From Delphinus delphis (taxonomy: Eukaryota; Chordata; Mammalia; Artiodactyla; Delphinidae): a stretch of 64,000 nucleotides of DNA. Position numbers and translations under genes: made by a program. Under the pieces are notes generated by a model that was not told where the DNA came from, made no database searches, and saw only the letters and a list, made by a program, of their open reading frames with translations. The stretch covers positions 8,642,680-8,706,679 of the forward strand of contig NC_082703.1 of assembly GCF_949987515.2 (NCBI RefSeq), read 5' to 3'. Below, piece by piece: positions 23,298 through 35,481 of the stretch (within the stretch, counting starts at the first letter, position 1; the number at the start of each line of letters is the position of its first letter).

Positions 23298-23848
23298 TGT
23301 TACCAAGTCCAAGCTGGTACTGTTCCCCACACAACAGCACAACAAATCGAGAGGCTGGGTGCTGGGGCAAGGAATAGGGACTTTATTCAGAAAGCTAGCA
23401 GACCAAGAAGATAGTGGACTAGTGTCCCAAAGAACCATCTTACCCGAGATAAAATTCAGGCTTCTTTTATTCTAAAAGGGGAGGGGTTGCGGCTGGTTGT
23501 TACAAACTTCTTGGTGCTGGAATCCTTTTGCAGCTATCCAGGCAGGTCTGATCACAGTGTTCCTATAAGCCTCCAATAAAACACTTGCTGTTTTCTGTTC
23601 TGCAACTTTTTATCTCTATGTGAATGGAAAAGTGTTAACACCTTTAAGGGTCAAGCCTGTGAGGCAGAGCCTTGAGAATGGGCTACCCTGTATATTTCAG
23701 GCTACGGGCAACATTCTATTACAAAAAGTGCAGAGCCAGCATGACTCAGCACAGGCAAGGGGCACAGGGTTAGGACTAAAGGAACAGATCCTGTATGAGA
23801 CACGTTTGCTCTTCTCTGTTACAACTAATCTTTGTTTTTATTCACAGA
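23298..23848 (-). mobile_element. Probable solo LTR of an endogenous retrovirus (antisense)
   Basis: Read on the minus strand the segment ends in a polyadenylation region (AATAAAGTCCC at about 23379-23389), then about 80 bases of U5-like sequence to a terminal 'ca' at 23298 (plus strand 'tgttaccaag'). A second AATAAA-like site lies at 23838. No viral genes are present. The right edge is blurred by the L1 inserted at 23861. Family not assigned. Confidence 0.55.
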
Positions 23849-24214
23849 AGTGCACATGTTCTGTTTTTTTTTAAACATCTTTATTGGAGTACAATTGCTT
23901 TACGTTGTTGTGTTAGTTGCTGCTCTATAACAAAGTGAATCAGCTATACTGTATACATATATTCCCATATCTCCTCCCTCCTGCGTCTCCCTCCAACCCT
24001 CCCTATTCCACCCCTCTAACTGGTCACAGAGCACCAAGCTGATCTCCCTGTGCTATGCGGCTGCTTTCCACTAGCTTTATATTTTACATTGGGTAGTGTA
24101 TATATGTCCATGCCACTCTCTCACTTCGTCCCAGCTTACACTTCCTACTCCCCATGTCCTCAAGTCCATTCACTACCTCTGCGTCTTTATTCCTGTCCTG
24201 CCCCTAGGGTCTTC

Positions 24215-27200
24215 AGAACGATTTTTTTTTTTTTTAAGATTCCATATATATGTGCTAGCATATTTGTTTTTCTCTTTCTGACTTACTTCACTCTGTATGA
24301 CAGACTCTAGGTCCATCCACGTCACTACAAATAACTCAACTTCATTTCCTTTTATGGCTGGGTACTATTCCATTGTATATATGTGCCACATCTTCTTTAT
24401 CTATTCATCTGTTGATGGACACTTACGTTGCTTCCATGTCCTGGCTATTGTAAATAGTGCTGCAATTAACTTTGTGGTTCATGACCCTTTTTGAATTATG
24501 GTTTCTCAGGGAATAAGCCCAGTAGTGAGATTGCTGGGTCATATGATAGTTCTATTTTTAGTTTTTTAAGGAACCTCCATAATGGCTGTATCAATTTACA
24601 TGCCCACCAGAAGTGCAAGAGGGTTCCCTTTTCTCCACAACCTCTCCAGCATTTATTGTTTGTAGATTTTTTGATGATGGCTGACTGGTGTGAGGTGATA
24701 CCTCATTGCAGTTTTGATTTGCATTTCTCTAATGATTAGTGATGTTGAGCATCCTTTCATGTGTTTGTTGGCAATCTGTATATCTTCTTTGGAAAAATGT
24801 CTATTTAGGTCTTCTGCCCATTTTTGGATTGGGTTGTTTGTTTCTTTAATATTGAGCTGCATGGGCTGCTTGTATATGCTGGAGATTAATCCTTTGTCAG
24901 TTGCTCTGTTTGCAAATATTTTCTCCCATTCTGAGGGCTGTCTTTTCGTCTTGTTTATGGTTTCCTTTGCTGTGCAAAAAATTAAGTTTCATTAGGTCCC
25001 ATTTGTTTATTTTTGTTTTTATTTCCATTTCTCTACAAGGTGGGTCAAAAAGGATCTTGCTGTGATTTATATCAAAGAGTGTTCTGCCTATGTTTTCCTC
25101 TAAGAGTTTTATACTCTCTCTCCTTATATTTAGGTCTTTAATCCATTTTGAGTTCATTTTTGTGTATGGTGTTAGGGAGTGCTCTAATTTCATTCTTTTA
25201 CACGTAGCTGTCCAGTTTTCCCAGCACCACTTATTACAGAGGCAGTCTTTTCTCCATTGTATATTCTTGCCTCCTTTATCAAAGATAAGGTGACCATATG
25301 TGCGTGGGTTTATTTCTCAGTTTCTATCCTGTTCCACTGATCTATATTTCTGTTTTTCTGCCAATACCATACTGTCTTGATTACTGGAGCTTTGTAGTAT
25401 AGTCTGAAGTCAGGGAGCCTGATTCCTCTAGCTCTGTTTTACTTTTTCAAGATTGCTTTGGCTATGTGGGGTCTTATGTGTTTCCATACAAATTGTGAAA
25501 CTTTTTGTTCTAGTTCTGTGAAAAATGCCACTGGTAGCTTCATAGGGATGGCACTGAATTTGTAGATTGCTTTGGGTAGGATAGTCATTTTCAAAATGTT
25601 GATTCTTCCAATCCAAGAACATGGTATATCTCTCCAACTGTTTGCATCATCTTTAATTTCTTTCATCAATGTCTTACAGTTTTCTGCATACAGGTCTTTA
25701 GTCTCCTTAGGTAGATGTATTCCTAGGTATTTTATTCTTTTTGTTGCATCGGTAAATGGGAGCGTTTCCTTAATTTCTCTTTCAGATTTTTCATTGTTAG
25801 TGTATAGGAATGCAAGAGATTTTTCTGCATTAATTTTGTATCCTGCAACTTTACCAAATTCATTGATTAGCCCTAGTAGTTTTCTGGTGTCATCTTTAGG
25901 ATTCTCTATGTATATTGTCATGTCATCTGCAAACAGTGACAGTTTTACTTCTTGTTTTCCAACTGGATTCCTTTTATTTCTTTTTCTTCTCTGACTGCTG
26001 TGGCTAAAACTTCTGAAACTTTGTTGAATAATAGTGGTGAGAGTGGGCAACCTTGTCTTATTCCTGATCTTACTGGAAATGGTTTCAGTTTTTCACCACT
26101 GAGAATGATGTTGGCTTTGGGTTTGTCATATATGGCCTTTATTATGTTGAGGTAAGTTTCCTCTTTGCCTACTTTCTGGAGAGTTTTTATCATAATGGGT
26201 GTTGACTTTTGTCAAAAGCTTTTTCTGCATCTATTGAGATGATCATATGGTTTTTCTCCTTCTATTTGTTAATATGGTGTATCACATTGATTGATTTGTG
26301 CATATTGAAGAATCCTTGCATTCCTGGAATAAACCCCACTTGATCATGGTGTATGACCCTTTTAATGAGCTGCTGGATTTTGTTTGCTAGTAATTTGTTG
26401 AGGATTTTTGAATCTATGTTTATCAGTGATATTGGCCTCTAGTTTTCTTTTTTGTGACATCTTTGTTTGGTTTTAGTATCAGGGTGATGGTGGCCTCGTA
26501 GAATGAGTTTGGGAGTATTCCCCCCCTCTGCTATATTTCGGAAGAGTTTGAGAAGGATAGGTGTTAGCTCTTCTCTAAATGTTTGGTAGAATTCGCCTGT
26601 GAAGCCTGTGAAGATAGAATTTGCCTGTGAAGGTCCTGGGCTTTTGTTTGTTGGAAGATTTTAAATCACAGTTTCAATTTCAGTGCTTGTGATTGGTCTG
26701 TGTATATTTTCTATTTCTTCCTGGTTCAGTCTCGGAAGGTTGTGCATTTCTAAGAATTTGTCCATTTCTTACAGGTTGTCCATTTTTTTGGCATATAGTT
26801 GTTTGTAGTAATTTCTCATGATCCTTTTTATTTCTGCAGTGTCAGTTGTTACTTCTTTTTCATTTCTAGTTCTGCTAATTTGAGTCTTCTCCCTTTTCTT
26901 CTTGATGAGTCTGGCTAGTGGTTTATCAATTTTGTTTATCTTCTCAAAGAACCAGCTTTTAGTTTTATTGATCTTTGCTATCATTTCCTTCATTCTTTTT
27001 CATTTATTTCTGATCCGATCTTTATGATTTCTTTTCTTCTGGTAACTTTGGGGTTTTTTTAATTCTTCTTCCTCTAATTGCTTTAAGTGTAAGGTTAAGT
27101 TGTTTATTTGAGATGTTTCTTGTTTCTTGAGGTAGGATTCTATTGCTATAAACTTCCCTCTTAGAACTGCTTTTGCTGCATCCCATAGGTTTTGGGCCGT

Positions 27201-28027
27201 CCTGTTTCCATTGTCATTTGTGTCTAGGTATTTTTTGATTTCTTCAGTGATCTCTTGGTTATTTAGTAGCATATTTTTTAGCCTCCATGGGTTTGTATTT
27301 TTTACAGTTTTTTTCCTGTAATTGAAATCTAGTCTCATAGCATTGTGGTTGGAAAAGATAATACGATTTCAATTTTCTTACATTTACCAAGGCTTGATTT
27401 CTGACTCAAGATATGGTCTATCCTGGAGAATGTTCCATGAGCACTCGAGAACAAAGTGTATTCTGTTGTTTTTGGATGGAATGTCCTATAAATATCAATT
27501 AAGTCCATCTTGTTTAATGTGTCATTTAAAGCTTGTGTTTCCTTATTTATGACCATTTTGGTTGATCTGTCCATTGGTGAAAGTGGGGTGTTAAAGTCCT
27601 CTACTGTTATTGTGTTACTGTCAATTTCCCCTTTTATGGCTGTTAGTATTTGCCTTATGTATGGACGTGCTCCTATGTTGGGTGCATAAATATTTACAAT
27701 TGTTATATCTTCTTCTTGGATTGATCCCTTGATCATTATGTTATGTCCTTCTTTGTCTCTTCTAATAGACTTTATTTTAAAGTCTATTTTGTCTGATATG
27801 AGAATTGCTACTCCAGCTTTCTTTTGGTTTCCATTTGCATGGAATATCTTTTTCCATCCCCTCACTTTCAGTCTATATGTGTCCCTAGGTCAGAAGTGGG
27901 TCTCTTGTAGACAGCATATATATGGGTCTTGTTTTTGTATGCATTCTGCCAATCTGTGTCTTTTGGTGGGAGCATTTAATCCATTTACATTTAAGGTAAT
28001 TATTGATATGTATGTTCCTATTCCCAT
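24215..28027 (-). pseudogene. L1 ORF2 (endonuclease/reverse transcriptase), disrupted
   Basis: The family product nicks DNA and copies L1 RNA at the nick. The start is the ATG at 28027-28025. The endonuclease N-terminus has LNVNG and LQETH, keeping the catalytic Glu, but codon 46 (27892-27890) is a TGA where relatives have Arg, a typical CpG-decay change. Further on the 'GDFNT' motif reads EDFNT, and RIDH is kept. The frame then shifts near 27340. The reverse transcriptase keeps QGCPLSP (26193-25945 frame) and FADDM (26050-25439 frame), with a frameshift between them near 25960. The C-terminal pieces (25193-24897, 24862-24653) are also broken. Non-functional. Confidence 0.93.
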
Positions 28028-28099
28028 TTTCTTAATTGTTTTGGGTTCGTTATTGTAGGTCTTTTCCTTCTCTTGTGTTTCCTGCCTAGAGAAGTTCCT

Positions 28100-28955
28100 T
28101 TAGCATTTGCTGTAAATCTGGTTTGGTGGTGCTGACTTCTCTTAGCTTTTGCTTGTCTGTAAAGGTTTTAATTTCTCCATCAAATCTGAATGAGATCCTT
28201 GCTGGGTAGAGTAATCTTGGTTGTAGGTTTTTCCCTTTCATCACTTTCAATATGTCCTGCCACTCCCTTTTGGCTTACAGAGTTTCTGCTGAAAGATCAG
28301 CTGTTAAGCTTATGGGGATTCCCTTGTATGTTATTTGTTGCTTTTCCTTTGCTGCTTTTAATATTTTTTCTTTGCATTTAATTTTTGATAGTTTGATTAA
28401 TATATGTCCTGGCATGTTTCTCCTTGGATTTATCCTGTATGGGACTCTCTGTGCTTCCTGGTCCTGGACTTGATTGATCTTTCCTTTCCCATAATTGGGA
28501 AGTTTTCAATATAATCTCTTCAAATACTTTCTCAGTCCCTGTCCTTTTCTCTTCTTATTCTGGGCCCCCTATAATTCGAATGTTGGTGTGTTTAATGTTG
28601 TCCCAGAAGTCTTTGAGACTGGCCTCAATTCTTTTTATTCTTTTCTTTTTTATTCTGCTATGTGGTAGTTATTTCCACTATTTTATCTTCCATGTCACTT
28701 ATCTGTTCTTCTGTCAGTCATTCTGCTATTGATTCCTTCTAGAGAATTTTTAATTTCATTTATTGTGCTGTTCATCATTGTTTGTTTGCTCTTTAGTTCT
28801 TCTAGGTCCTTGGTAAACGTTTCTTTTATTTTCTGCATTTTATTTCCAGGATTTTAGATCATCTTTATTATCATTACTCTAAATTATTTTTCAGGTAGAC
28901 TGCCTATTTACTCTTCATTTGTTTGGTCTGGTGAGTTTTTACCTTGCTCCTTCAT
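28100..28955 (-). pseudogene. L1 ORF1 (RNA-binding protein), disrupted
   Basis: ORF1 protein normally trimerises through a coiled coil and binds L1 RNA. The most likely start is the ATG at 28955-28953 ('MKEQGK...'). The frame meets TAA after 15 codons (28910-28908), at a position where related L1s keep a Glu codon. Downstream minus-strand sequence still follows the ORF1 order, including the C-terminal part near 28350-28130. No long frame remains. Confidence 0.8.
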
Positions 28956-29655
28956 CTGCTGCATATTTCTCTGTCTTCTCACTTTGCTTAACTTACTGTG
29001 TTTGGGGTCTCCTTTTTGCAGGCTGCAGGTTCATAGTTCCTGTTGTTTTTGTGTCTGCCCCCAGTGGGTAAGGTTGGTTCAGTGGGTTGTGTAGACTTCC
29101 TGGTGGAGGGGACTGGTGCCTGTGTTCTGGTGGATGAGGCGGGTTCTTGTCTTTCTGGTGGGCAGGACTACGTCCAGTAGTGTGTTTTGGGGTGTCTGTG
29201 ATCTTATTATGATTTTAGGCAGCCTCTCTGCTAATGGTGGGTTTGTGTTCCTTTCTTGCTAGTTGTTTGGTATGGGGTGTCCAGCACTGGATCTTGCTGG
29301 TCATTGAGTGGAGCTGGGCCTTAGCATTGAGATGGACATCTCTGGGAGAGCTCTCGCCGATTGATATTACGTGTGGCTGGGAGGTCTCTGGTGGTCCAAT
29401 GTCCTGAACTCAGCTCTCTCACCTCAGAGGCTCAGGCTTTACACCCTGCTGGAGCACCAAGACCCTGTTAGCCACACGGTGAGTATGTGGGGATTTTCTT
29501 GCTTTTTGGGAAATCTGAGGTCTTCTACCAGTGTTCAGTATGTTTTCTGTAGGAGTTGTTCCACATGTAGATGTATTTTTGATGTATTTGTGGGGAAAAA
29601 GTGATGTCCACGTCTTACTCCTCCACCATCTTGAAGGTCCACCAGTGCACATGTT

Positions 29656-30704
29656 TTTAATCACTAATATATATCTCATGTAAACTGATGAAATACTTAC
29701 TTTTGAGGTTCTGAAACAGCCCAAATCAGACTGCATAGATCAACGCCAACATATACTTCAATCATAAACCCACCTCGAGAGTGAATAAGCAGAATATTCT
29801 AAAATGAAGGTGAACAGACATTCAAAATCGGACCAAATTCTATAGAGAAACTTCTGACCAAAGCAGAACATAATAGGAGGTGCTGCATAGTCAGCAGAGT
29901 ATGTACAGAGCTGGGATTCTAGTCACAAGCACATAGTCAAATTCAAGCTCTTGAATCATTGGATTCAGTTATTTAAAGAAGTAGCGTAAATCCTTATAAT
30001 ACTTTACTTGTTGTGTAACTGAGAGAAATTATCCCTACGTGATATTCTCTTGACTTAATTGTGTCATGATCCAGTTTCAGGGAAGGAACTGGTCATTAAC
30101 TACTTGCTTGCTTCTAATTGCGAGTAACTCTGATCTACAGAAAGCAAGAGTTCAAATGCATCTTTTCCGAAAGGAGTGCCACATCTATGATACATTTTCA
30201 AAACACAAAGGTCTATATTTTCTCATATTGACTCATTACCACATACAGAAGTTAAAAAAAGAAAAAAACAAAACCAAAAACACCTGTCTCTGGTTCTTAA
30301 GGGATATCTTTAAGGCAGCCTTATAATAGCTGCTTGACGAACAATAGCCACAGAAGCATAGAAGGAAGACAAGGATGCCAACTCCTGGCTGTTGTGATTG
30401 TTTGTTTGTTGCTGCCCTTTTGATTTTAACCTGGGTTAGAAAGTTCTTAAGGAGGCTTAAGGATGCTGATTAAATTATTAGAACACATAACTTTTCCCCA
30501 TTTGTTAAAAGTTAAAATTTCTGCCAAGTATTTAATGTTGAAAATTGTCTAGAGTTTTAGAAGGGAGGAGGGAGACATGGCAATAGTGGTGGGATTAAAA
30601 AGAAATTGGTAATATCTTATACTTGCTTAAGAAAACAAAGGAAATCAAATCAACAGAGTAATTTATTTCTCTCAGAGAGGCAATTTAGCAGCTTGACTGT
30701 ATGG
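29656..30704. other. Non-coding, no feature recognised
   Basis: Single-copy-looking AT-rich DNA between the L1 and the next SINE. It may include the remainder of the LTR split by the L1, but I could not show this. Confidence 0.45.
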
Positions 30705-30719
30705 AAAATTGAGGGTTTA

Positions 30720-30919
30720 AGGGCTTCCCTGGTGGCGCAGTGGTTGAGAGTCTGCCTGCCAATGCAGGGGACACGGGTTCGTGCCCCGGTCCGGGAAGAT
30801 CCCACATGCCACAGAGCGGCTGGGCCCGTGAGCCATGGCCGCTGAGCCTGCGCGTCTGGAGCCTGTGCTCCGCAACGGGAGAGGCCACAACAGTGAGAGG
30901 CCAGTGTACCGCAAAAAAA
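30720..30919 (+). mobile_element. CHR SINE (short, high-GC subtype)
   Basis: Complete copy with a short A-tail. The perfect 15-bp target duplication 'aaaattgagggttta' lies at 30705-30719 and 30920-30934. Confidence 0.96.
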
Positions 30920-31364
30920 AAAATTGAGGGTTTAGGGGAAAATATTTCAGATTTAAACATTACAGGAAAGTTACCTGAGGTGGTCTTTAAAATATCTTAT
31001 ACACTGTTTTGCATAGCACTGCATAGGGTGAAATAGGAGTTGTTAAGTACAAAAAGCTGCAGAGTCTCTATAGGAGAAAGCAGGATAGAGAAATTGTACT
31101 TAACATGTAAAATGTGGAGAAAGAAATTATCTGGGAGAGTTTAGAAAATAATTCTTCATGTATCCACTTTATTTCCTCTCTACCAGCTGAAATCACCTTT
31201 ACACACACATGGGCCATAATAAATATTTGTTCAATACATGAATGCCTTATGCCACAATGAATCACAACCACCACAGTCCTTCTCTACAATGCGGAGAAGG
31301 GAAATTAAGTAATGGAAAAAGATAAGTGTAACTAGAAAGATGTGAGGTCAGTGTATCATCTGAA

Positions 31365-31622
31365 TATAGTGGTTACATATAGAGACTGGAATTTGGACCC
31401 ACCGAGGTTCAAATCCTGACTTTACCATCTCTTCTTGTCTGTCACTTGGCAAGTCATTCAACCCTCTTAACCTCATTCTTTTTTCATCTACATAATGAGG
31501 ATAACAATAGCATCTACTTCATTCTGCTATTGTGAAGATTGAATGTTATAAGACATGTTAAGCAATTAGCATATTATTACCATACAGTAAGAACAAATAA
31601 ACATTAGCTATCATCATTATTA
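31365..31622 (+). mobile_element. MIR SINE, nearly complete
   Basis: Follows the whole MIR order: 'gaggttcaaatcctgac' (31404), 'cacttggcaagtcattcaac' (31443-31462), 'catctacataatgaggataa' (31485-31504), 'attgtgaagattgaatgtta' (31530-31549), and an ending related to 'agtaagaacaaataaacatt'. Confidence 0.85.
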
Positions 31623-31639
31623 TTTTATTAATAAAACAA

Positions 31640-32185
31640 TAGTCCAACTTCTTTATTTTTGCTCTTGTTTCAAGTGTTTTAGGTGTCATATATAAAAAGT
31701 ATCATTGCCAAGACCGATGTCAAGAAGGTTTTTCCCTGTGTTTTCTCCTGGGAGTTTTATAGTTTCAGGTCTTACATTTAAATGTTTAATTTTGAGTTAA
31801 TTTTCTGTGAGTTGTGTAAGATAGGAGCCTAGTTTCACTCTTTTTCATGTGAAAATCCAACTTTCCCAGCATCATCTATTGAGGAGACTGTCTTTTCTCC
31901 ATTGACTATTCTTGGCTCCCTTGTCAAATATTAGTTTGCCATATATGAATGGATTTACAGCTAACAATACTGTATTGTATATTTGAAATTTGCAAAGACT
32001 GTAGATCTTAAACGTTTTCATTACACAAGAAAAAAAGTTGTAACTATATGAGGTGATAGACGTTAACTAACTTATTGTGGTGATCATTTCTTAATATATA
32101 CATGGATCAAATCACTATGTTGCACACCTTAAACTTATGCAATGTTATATATCCATGATCTCTTAATAGAATTGAGAAAACAAAC
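31640..32185 (+). mobile_element. Old L1 with 5' inversion (twin priming)
   Basis: 31640-31955 is L1 ORF2 in antisense ('gggagttttatagtttcagg' at 31751-31770; 'ctttcccagcatcatctatt' at 31861-31880). From about 31957 the sequence changes to a sense L1 3' UTR ('aacaatactgtattgtatat' at 31963-31982; 'ttgtggtgatcatttctta' at 32075) with an A-rich end. An inverted upstream part joined to a sense 3' end is the standard product of twin priming. Target duplications have eroded. Confidence 0.7.
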
Positions 32186-32374
32186 AAATGAAGAAAAACG
32201 CTTGATGGTGGTATAAGCTGTCCTGCATAGAGGGAACCAACTGAAACCTCATTATTTCAAAATCACTTAAACCTTGGATTATCTATCAACTTGTACCTCA
32301 GACAAGGAATGTTGACTGAGCAAAATAAGTAGTAAAAAAAATAAATAAATTACTAAGTGCATTTACATGTTCAA

Positions 32375-34230
32375 TATAAAAAACTGCACAGAAATCTCTT
32401 GTATTCCTATACACTAATGATGAAAAATCTGAAAGAGAAATTAAGGAAACACTCCTATTTACCACTGCAACAAAAAGAATAAAATACCTAAGAATAAACC
32501 TACCTAGGAAGACAAAAGACCTGTATGCAGAAAACTATAAGACACTGATGAAAGAAATTAAAGATGACACCAACAGATGGAGAGATATACCATGTTCTTG
32601 GATTGGAAGAATCAATATTGTGAAAATGACTATACTACCCAAAGCAATCTACAGATTCAATGCAATCCTTATCAAATTACTCATGGCATTTTTTACAGAA
32701 CTAGAATAAAAAATCTTAAAATCTGTATGGACACACAAAAGACCCTGAATAGCCAAAGCAGTCTTGAGGGGAAAAACACGGAGCGGGAGGAATCAGACTC
32801 CCTGACTTCAGACTACACTACAAAGCTACAGTATTCAAGACAATATGGTACTGGCACAAAAACAGAAACATAGATCAATGGAACAAGATAGAAAGCCCAG
32901 AGATAAACCCACACACCTATGGTCAACTAATCTATGACAAAGGAGGCAAGGATATACAATGGAGAAAAGACAGTGTCTTCAATAAGTGGTGCCGGGAAAA
33001 CTGGACAGCTATGGAAAAGAATGAAATTAGAACACTCCCTAACACCATACACAAAAATAAACTCAAAATGGATTCGAGACCTAAACGTAAGACTGGACAC
33101 TGTAAGACTCTTAGAGGCAAACACAGGAAGAACGCTCTTTGACATATATCACAGCAAGATCTTTTTTGATCCACCTCCTAGAGTAATGGAAATAAAAACA
33201 AAAATAAACAAATGGGACCTAATGAAACTTAAAAGCTTTTGCACAGCAAAGGAAACCATAAACAAGATGAAAAGACAACCCTCAGAATGGGAGAAAATAT
33301 TTGCAAATGAAGCAACTGACAAAGGATTAATCGCCAAAATTTATAAGCAGCTCATGCAGCTCAATAACAAAAAAACAAACAACCCAATCCAAAAATGGGC
33401 AGAAGACCTAAATAGACATTTCTCCAAAGAAGACACACAGATGGCCAAGAAGCACATGAAAAGCTGCTCAACATCACTAATTATTAGAGAATTGCAAATC
33501 GAAACTACAATGAGGTATCACCTCACACCAGTTAGAATGGCCATCATCAGAAAATCTACAAACAACAAATGCTGGAGAGGGTGTGGAGAAAAGGGAACCC
33601 TCTTGCACTGTTGGTGGGAATGTGAATTGATACAGCCACTATGGAGAACAGTATGGAGGTTCCTTAAAAAACTAAAAAGAGAATTACCATATTACCCAGC
33701 CATCCCACTACTGGGCATATACCCAGAGAAAACCATAATTCAAAAAGACACATGCACCCCAATGTTCACTTTACCACTATTTACAATAGCCAGGTCATGG
33801 AAGCAACCTAACTGCCCATTGACAGACGAATGGATAAAGAAGATGTGGTACATATATACGATGGAATATTACTCAGCCATAAAAAGGAACGAAATTGGGT
33901 CATTTGTTGAGACGTGGATGGATGTAGAGACTGTCATACAGAGTGAAGTAAGTCAGATAAAGAAAAACAAATATCGTATATTAATTAACGCATGTATGTG
34001 GAACCTAGATAAATGGTACAGATGAACTGGTTTGCAGGGAAGAAGTTGAGACACAGATGTAGAAACAAACATATGGACACCAAGGGGGGAAAGCAGCGGC
34101 GGGCTGGGGATGGTGGTGTGATGAATTGGGCGATTGGGATTGACATGTATACACTGATGTGTATAAAATTGATGGCTAATGAGAACCTGATGTATAAAAA
34201 AATAAATTAAATTAAATTAAAAAATTTAAA
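32375..34230 (+). mobile_element. L1 (5'-truncated), ORF2 C-terminal half and 3' UTR
   Basis: Begins within the reverse transcriptase just after the FADD region ('attcctatacactaatgatg' at 32403-32422), continues to the end of ORF2 and a short 3' UTR, and ends in an AAATTA-rich tail (34198-34232). Its UTR (34026-34200, including 'gatgtgtataaaattgatgg') differs from that of the L1 at 23861, so it belongs to another subfamily. The upstream ORF2 part has stops (for example after 'FFTELE', near 32706). Confidence 0.92.
32934..34025 (+). pseudogene. L1 ORF2 C-terminal open frame (363 codons)
   Basis: The longest open frame in the window. It encodes the region after the reverse-transcriptase domain, including the Cys-rich motif with C213, C217, H225 and C230 (CX3CX7HX4C, about 33570-33623), which in L1 supports retrotransposition and RNA binding. 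The nominal Met is an artefact: the frame is simply open from a frameshift or stop upstream to the natural ORF2 stop at 34023-34025. No promoter or endonuclease is attached, so it is a relic and not a host gene. Confidence 0.9.
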
Positions 34231-35480
34231 AAACTAATACTAAACTTTCTTTGGGTTATTTGTATGGAGATATGTTAATATAAATGTTTCAGACATTACA
34301 TGAAATTTCTAAAAATCTTATATGTTCTGGTACAATGTTATAAGTCATAATTCTAGTTAATATTTTAAAATGTATATCTCAGAAATAACTAAATTTCCTT
34401 GTCAATTGCATTATTATGAACTTTCCTCAAATCTTTAACCATGGTCATTTTTAAGTCTTTTGTCATTTACAGACAGTTCTGGGTGTACTCTGATGCTTTT
34501 GCAAAAATGTTCCTGCAAAAGGGTTTCATCTTCAAGGAATTCATGGAAAAGACTCTGACAAGTACAGGTTTCTGGTAACTGACTATACTGCTGAACTGAA
34601 TGAAGAAGCATTTTCAGAACTCTAATGGAAAACTGATGAATTCGTAACAGTGCTAACAAAAGATCAAGATAAAAAAAATTAATTACATGGGACTGAGTGA
34701 ACTGATGAGGATGATTATAATTTTTGTGACTTCCTGTTTGAATAAAAAAAAAAAGAAAAAGTAATGCCAAAAACCAAAAAACTGTGAAAGTAGAGGTGAC
34801 CTGGGGGTGCCCTGCCTACTTAGAGTAAAACAGCCCTGGGAAGGAGAATCAGGCTGAAGAGCACCTCTGGGGATGGGTGGAAGGAGACTCAACAGTTCTC
34901 ACAGAAGCGGCTCATTGAACTGCGGAAGAGATCGCTTCAAGTGTTAATGATTACGGAGATTGCGAGTCAGGAGATGTTAAGTGAAGAGAGAAAAGGAAAA
35001 ATGTCTTCCTTTGTCAACCGAAGCCTTGTTGGGTGGATAAAGTTGGAGGAGTGGGTATACAATGCAAGGTTTGAGTCTAGCTGATTTCATCCACTATGTC
35101 TGAATCAGCTTGTTTTTACTACAATGAAATGTTTCATTGAAGTCCCATGAGCACAGACTCTCAACCACCATCCTGTGACAGCTACGGTTAGTCCAGTGGG
35201 AATAGAAATGCAAGACTTCACTCGCCCCATCAGTCCAAGATATTGAAACTTACAGTATATTGATGGTGTCATAAGATGGGCAGTACGTAAGGAGCCCTAT
35301 CCTGTAGGAACCACATGCTGACTGGATGCAAGGAAACCACTCTTGCAGGTCTAGAGCACACCACTCACCTAGCCTGGTGTTTCTTTTGATGGAAAATCAA
35401 CCATTTAAGCTTGCAAAAATGACCCAGACGAATGGAAATGTGTAGTAAAGTGCGAAGTGAAATAGAAATCATCACCACTG
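34231..35480. other. Non-coding; one unassigned open frame
   Basis: No named repeat. The block 34430-34740 looks like a diverged retrocopy or repeat; a 111-codon minus-strand open frame (34435-34770) spans it. I recognise no protein family in it and do not call a gene. Confidence 0.4.
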
Positions 35481-35481
35481 T

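Larger units (their letters stand above)
23861..29643 (-). mobile_element. Near-full-length L1 (antisense), inactive
   Basis: A 5.8-kb L1 with perfect 12-bp target duplications 'agtgcacatgtt' (23849-23860 and 29644-29655). On the minus strand it runs from a 5' UTR start ('aagatggtggaggagtaaga', about 29613-29632), through ORF1 (about 28955-28100) and ORF2 (28027 to about 24215), to a 3' UTR ending in an AATAAA signal and A-tail at 23861. ORF1 and ORF2 both carry early stops and frameshifts, so the copy cannot move by itself. It is the longest element in the window. Confidence 0.95.

Noticed and set aside
23298..23848. Possible complete endogenous retrovirus
   Set aside because: Only LTR-like sequence is seen. 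The 5.8 kb following is L1 and not viral internal sequence, and no gag, pol or env similarity was noticed.
25439..26050. 203-codon reverse-transcriptase frame with FADDM as a possible domesticated gene
   Set aside because: It lies within a full L1 flanked by target duplications and is broken on both sides by frameshifts. Nothing indicates host use.
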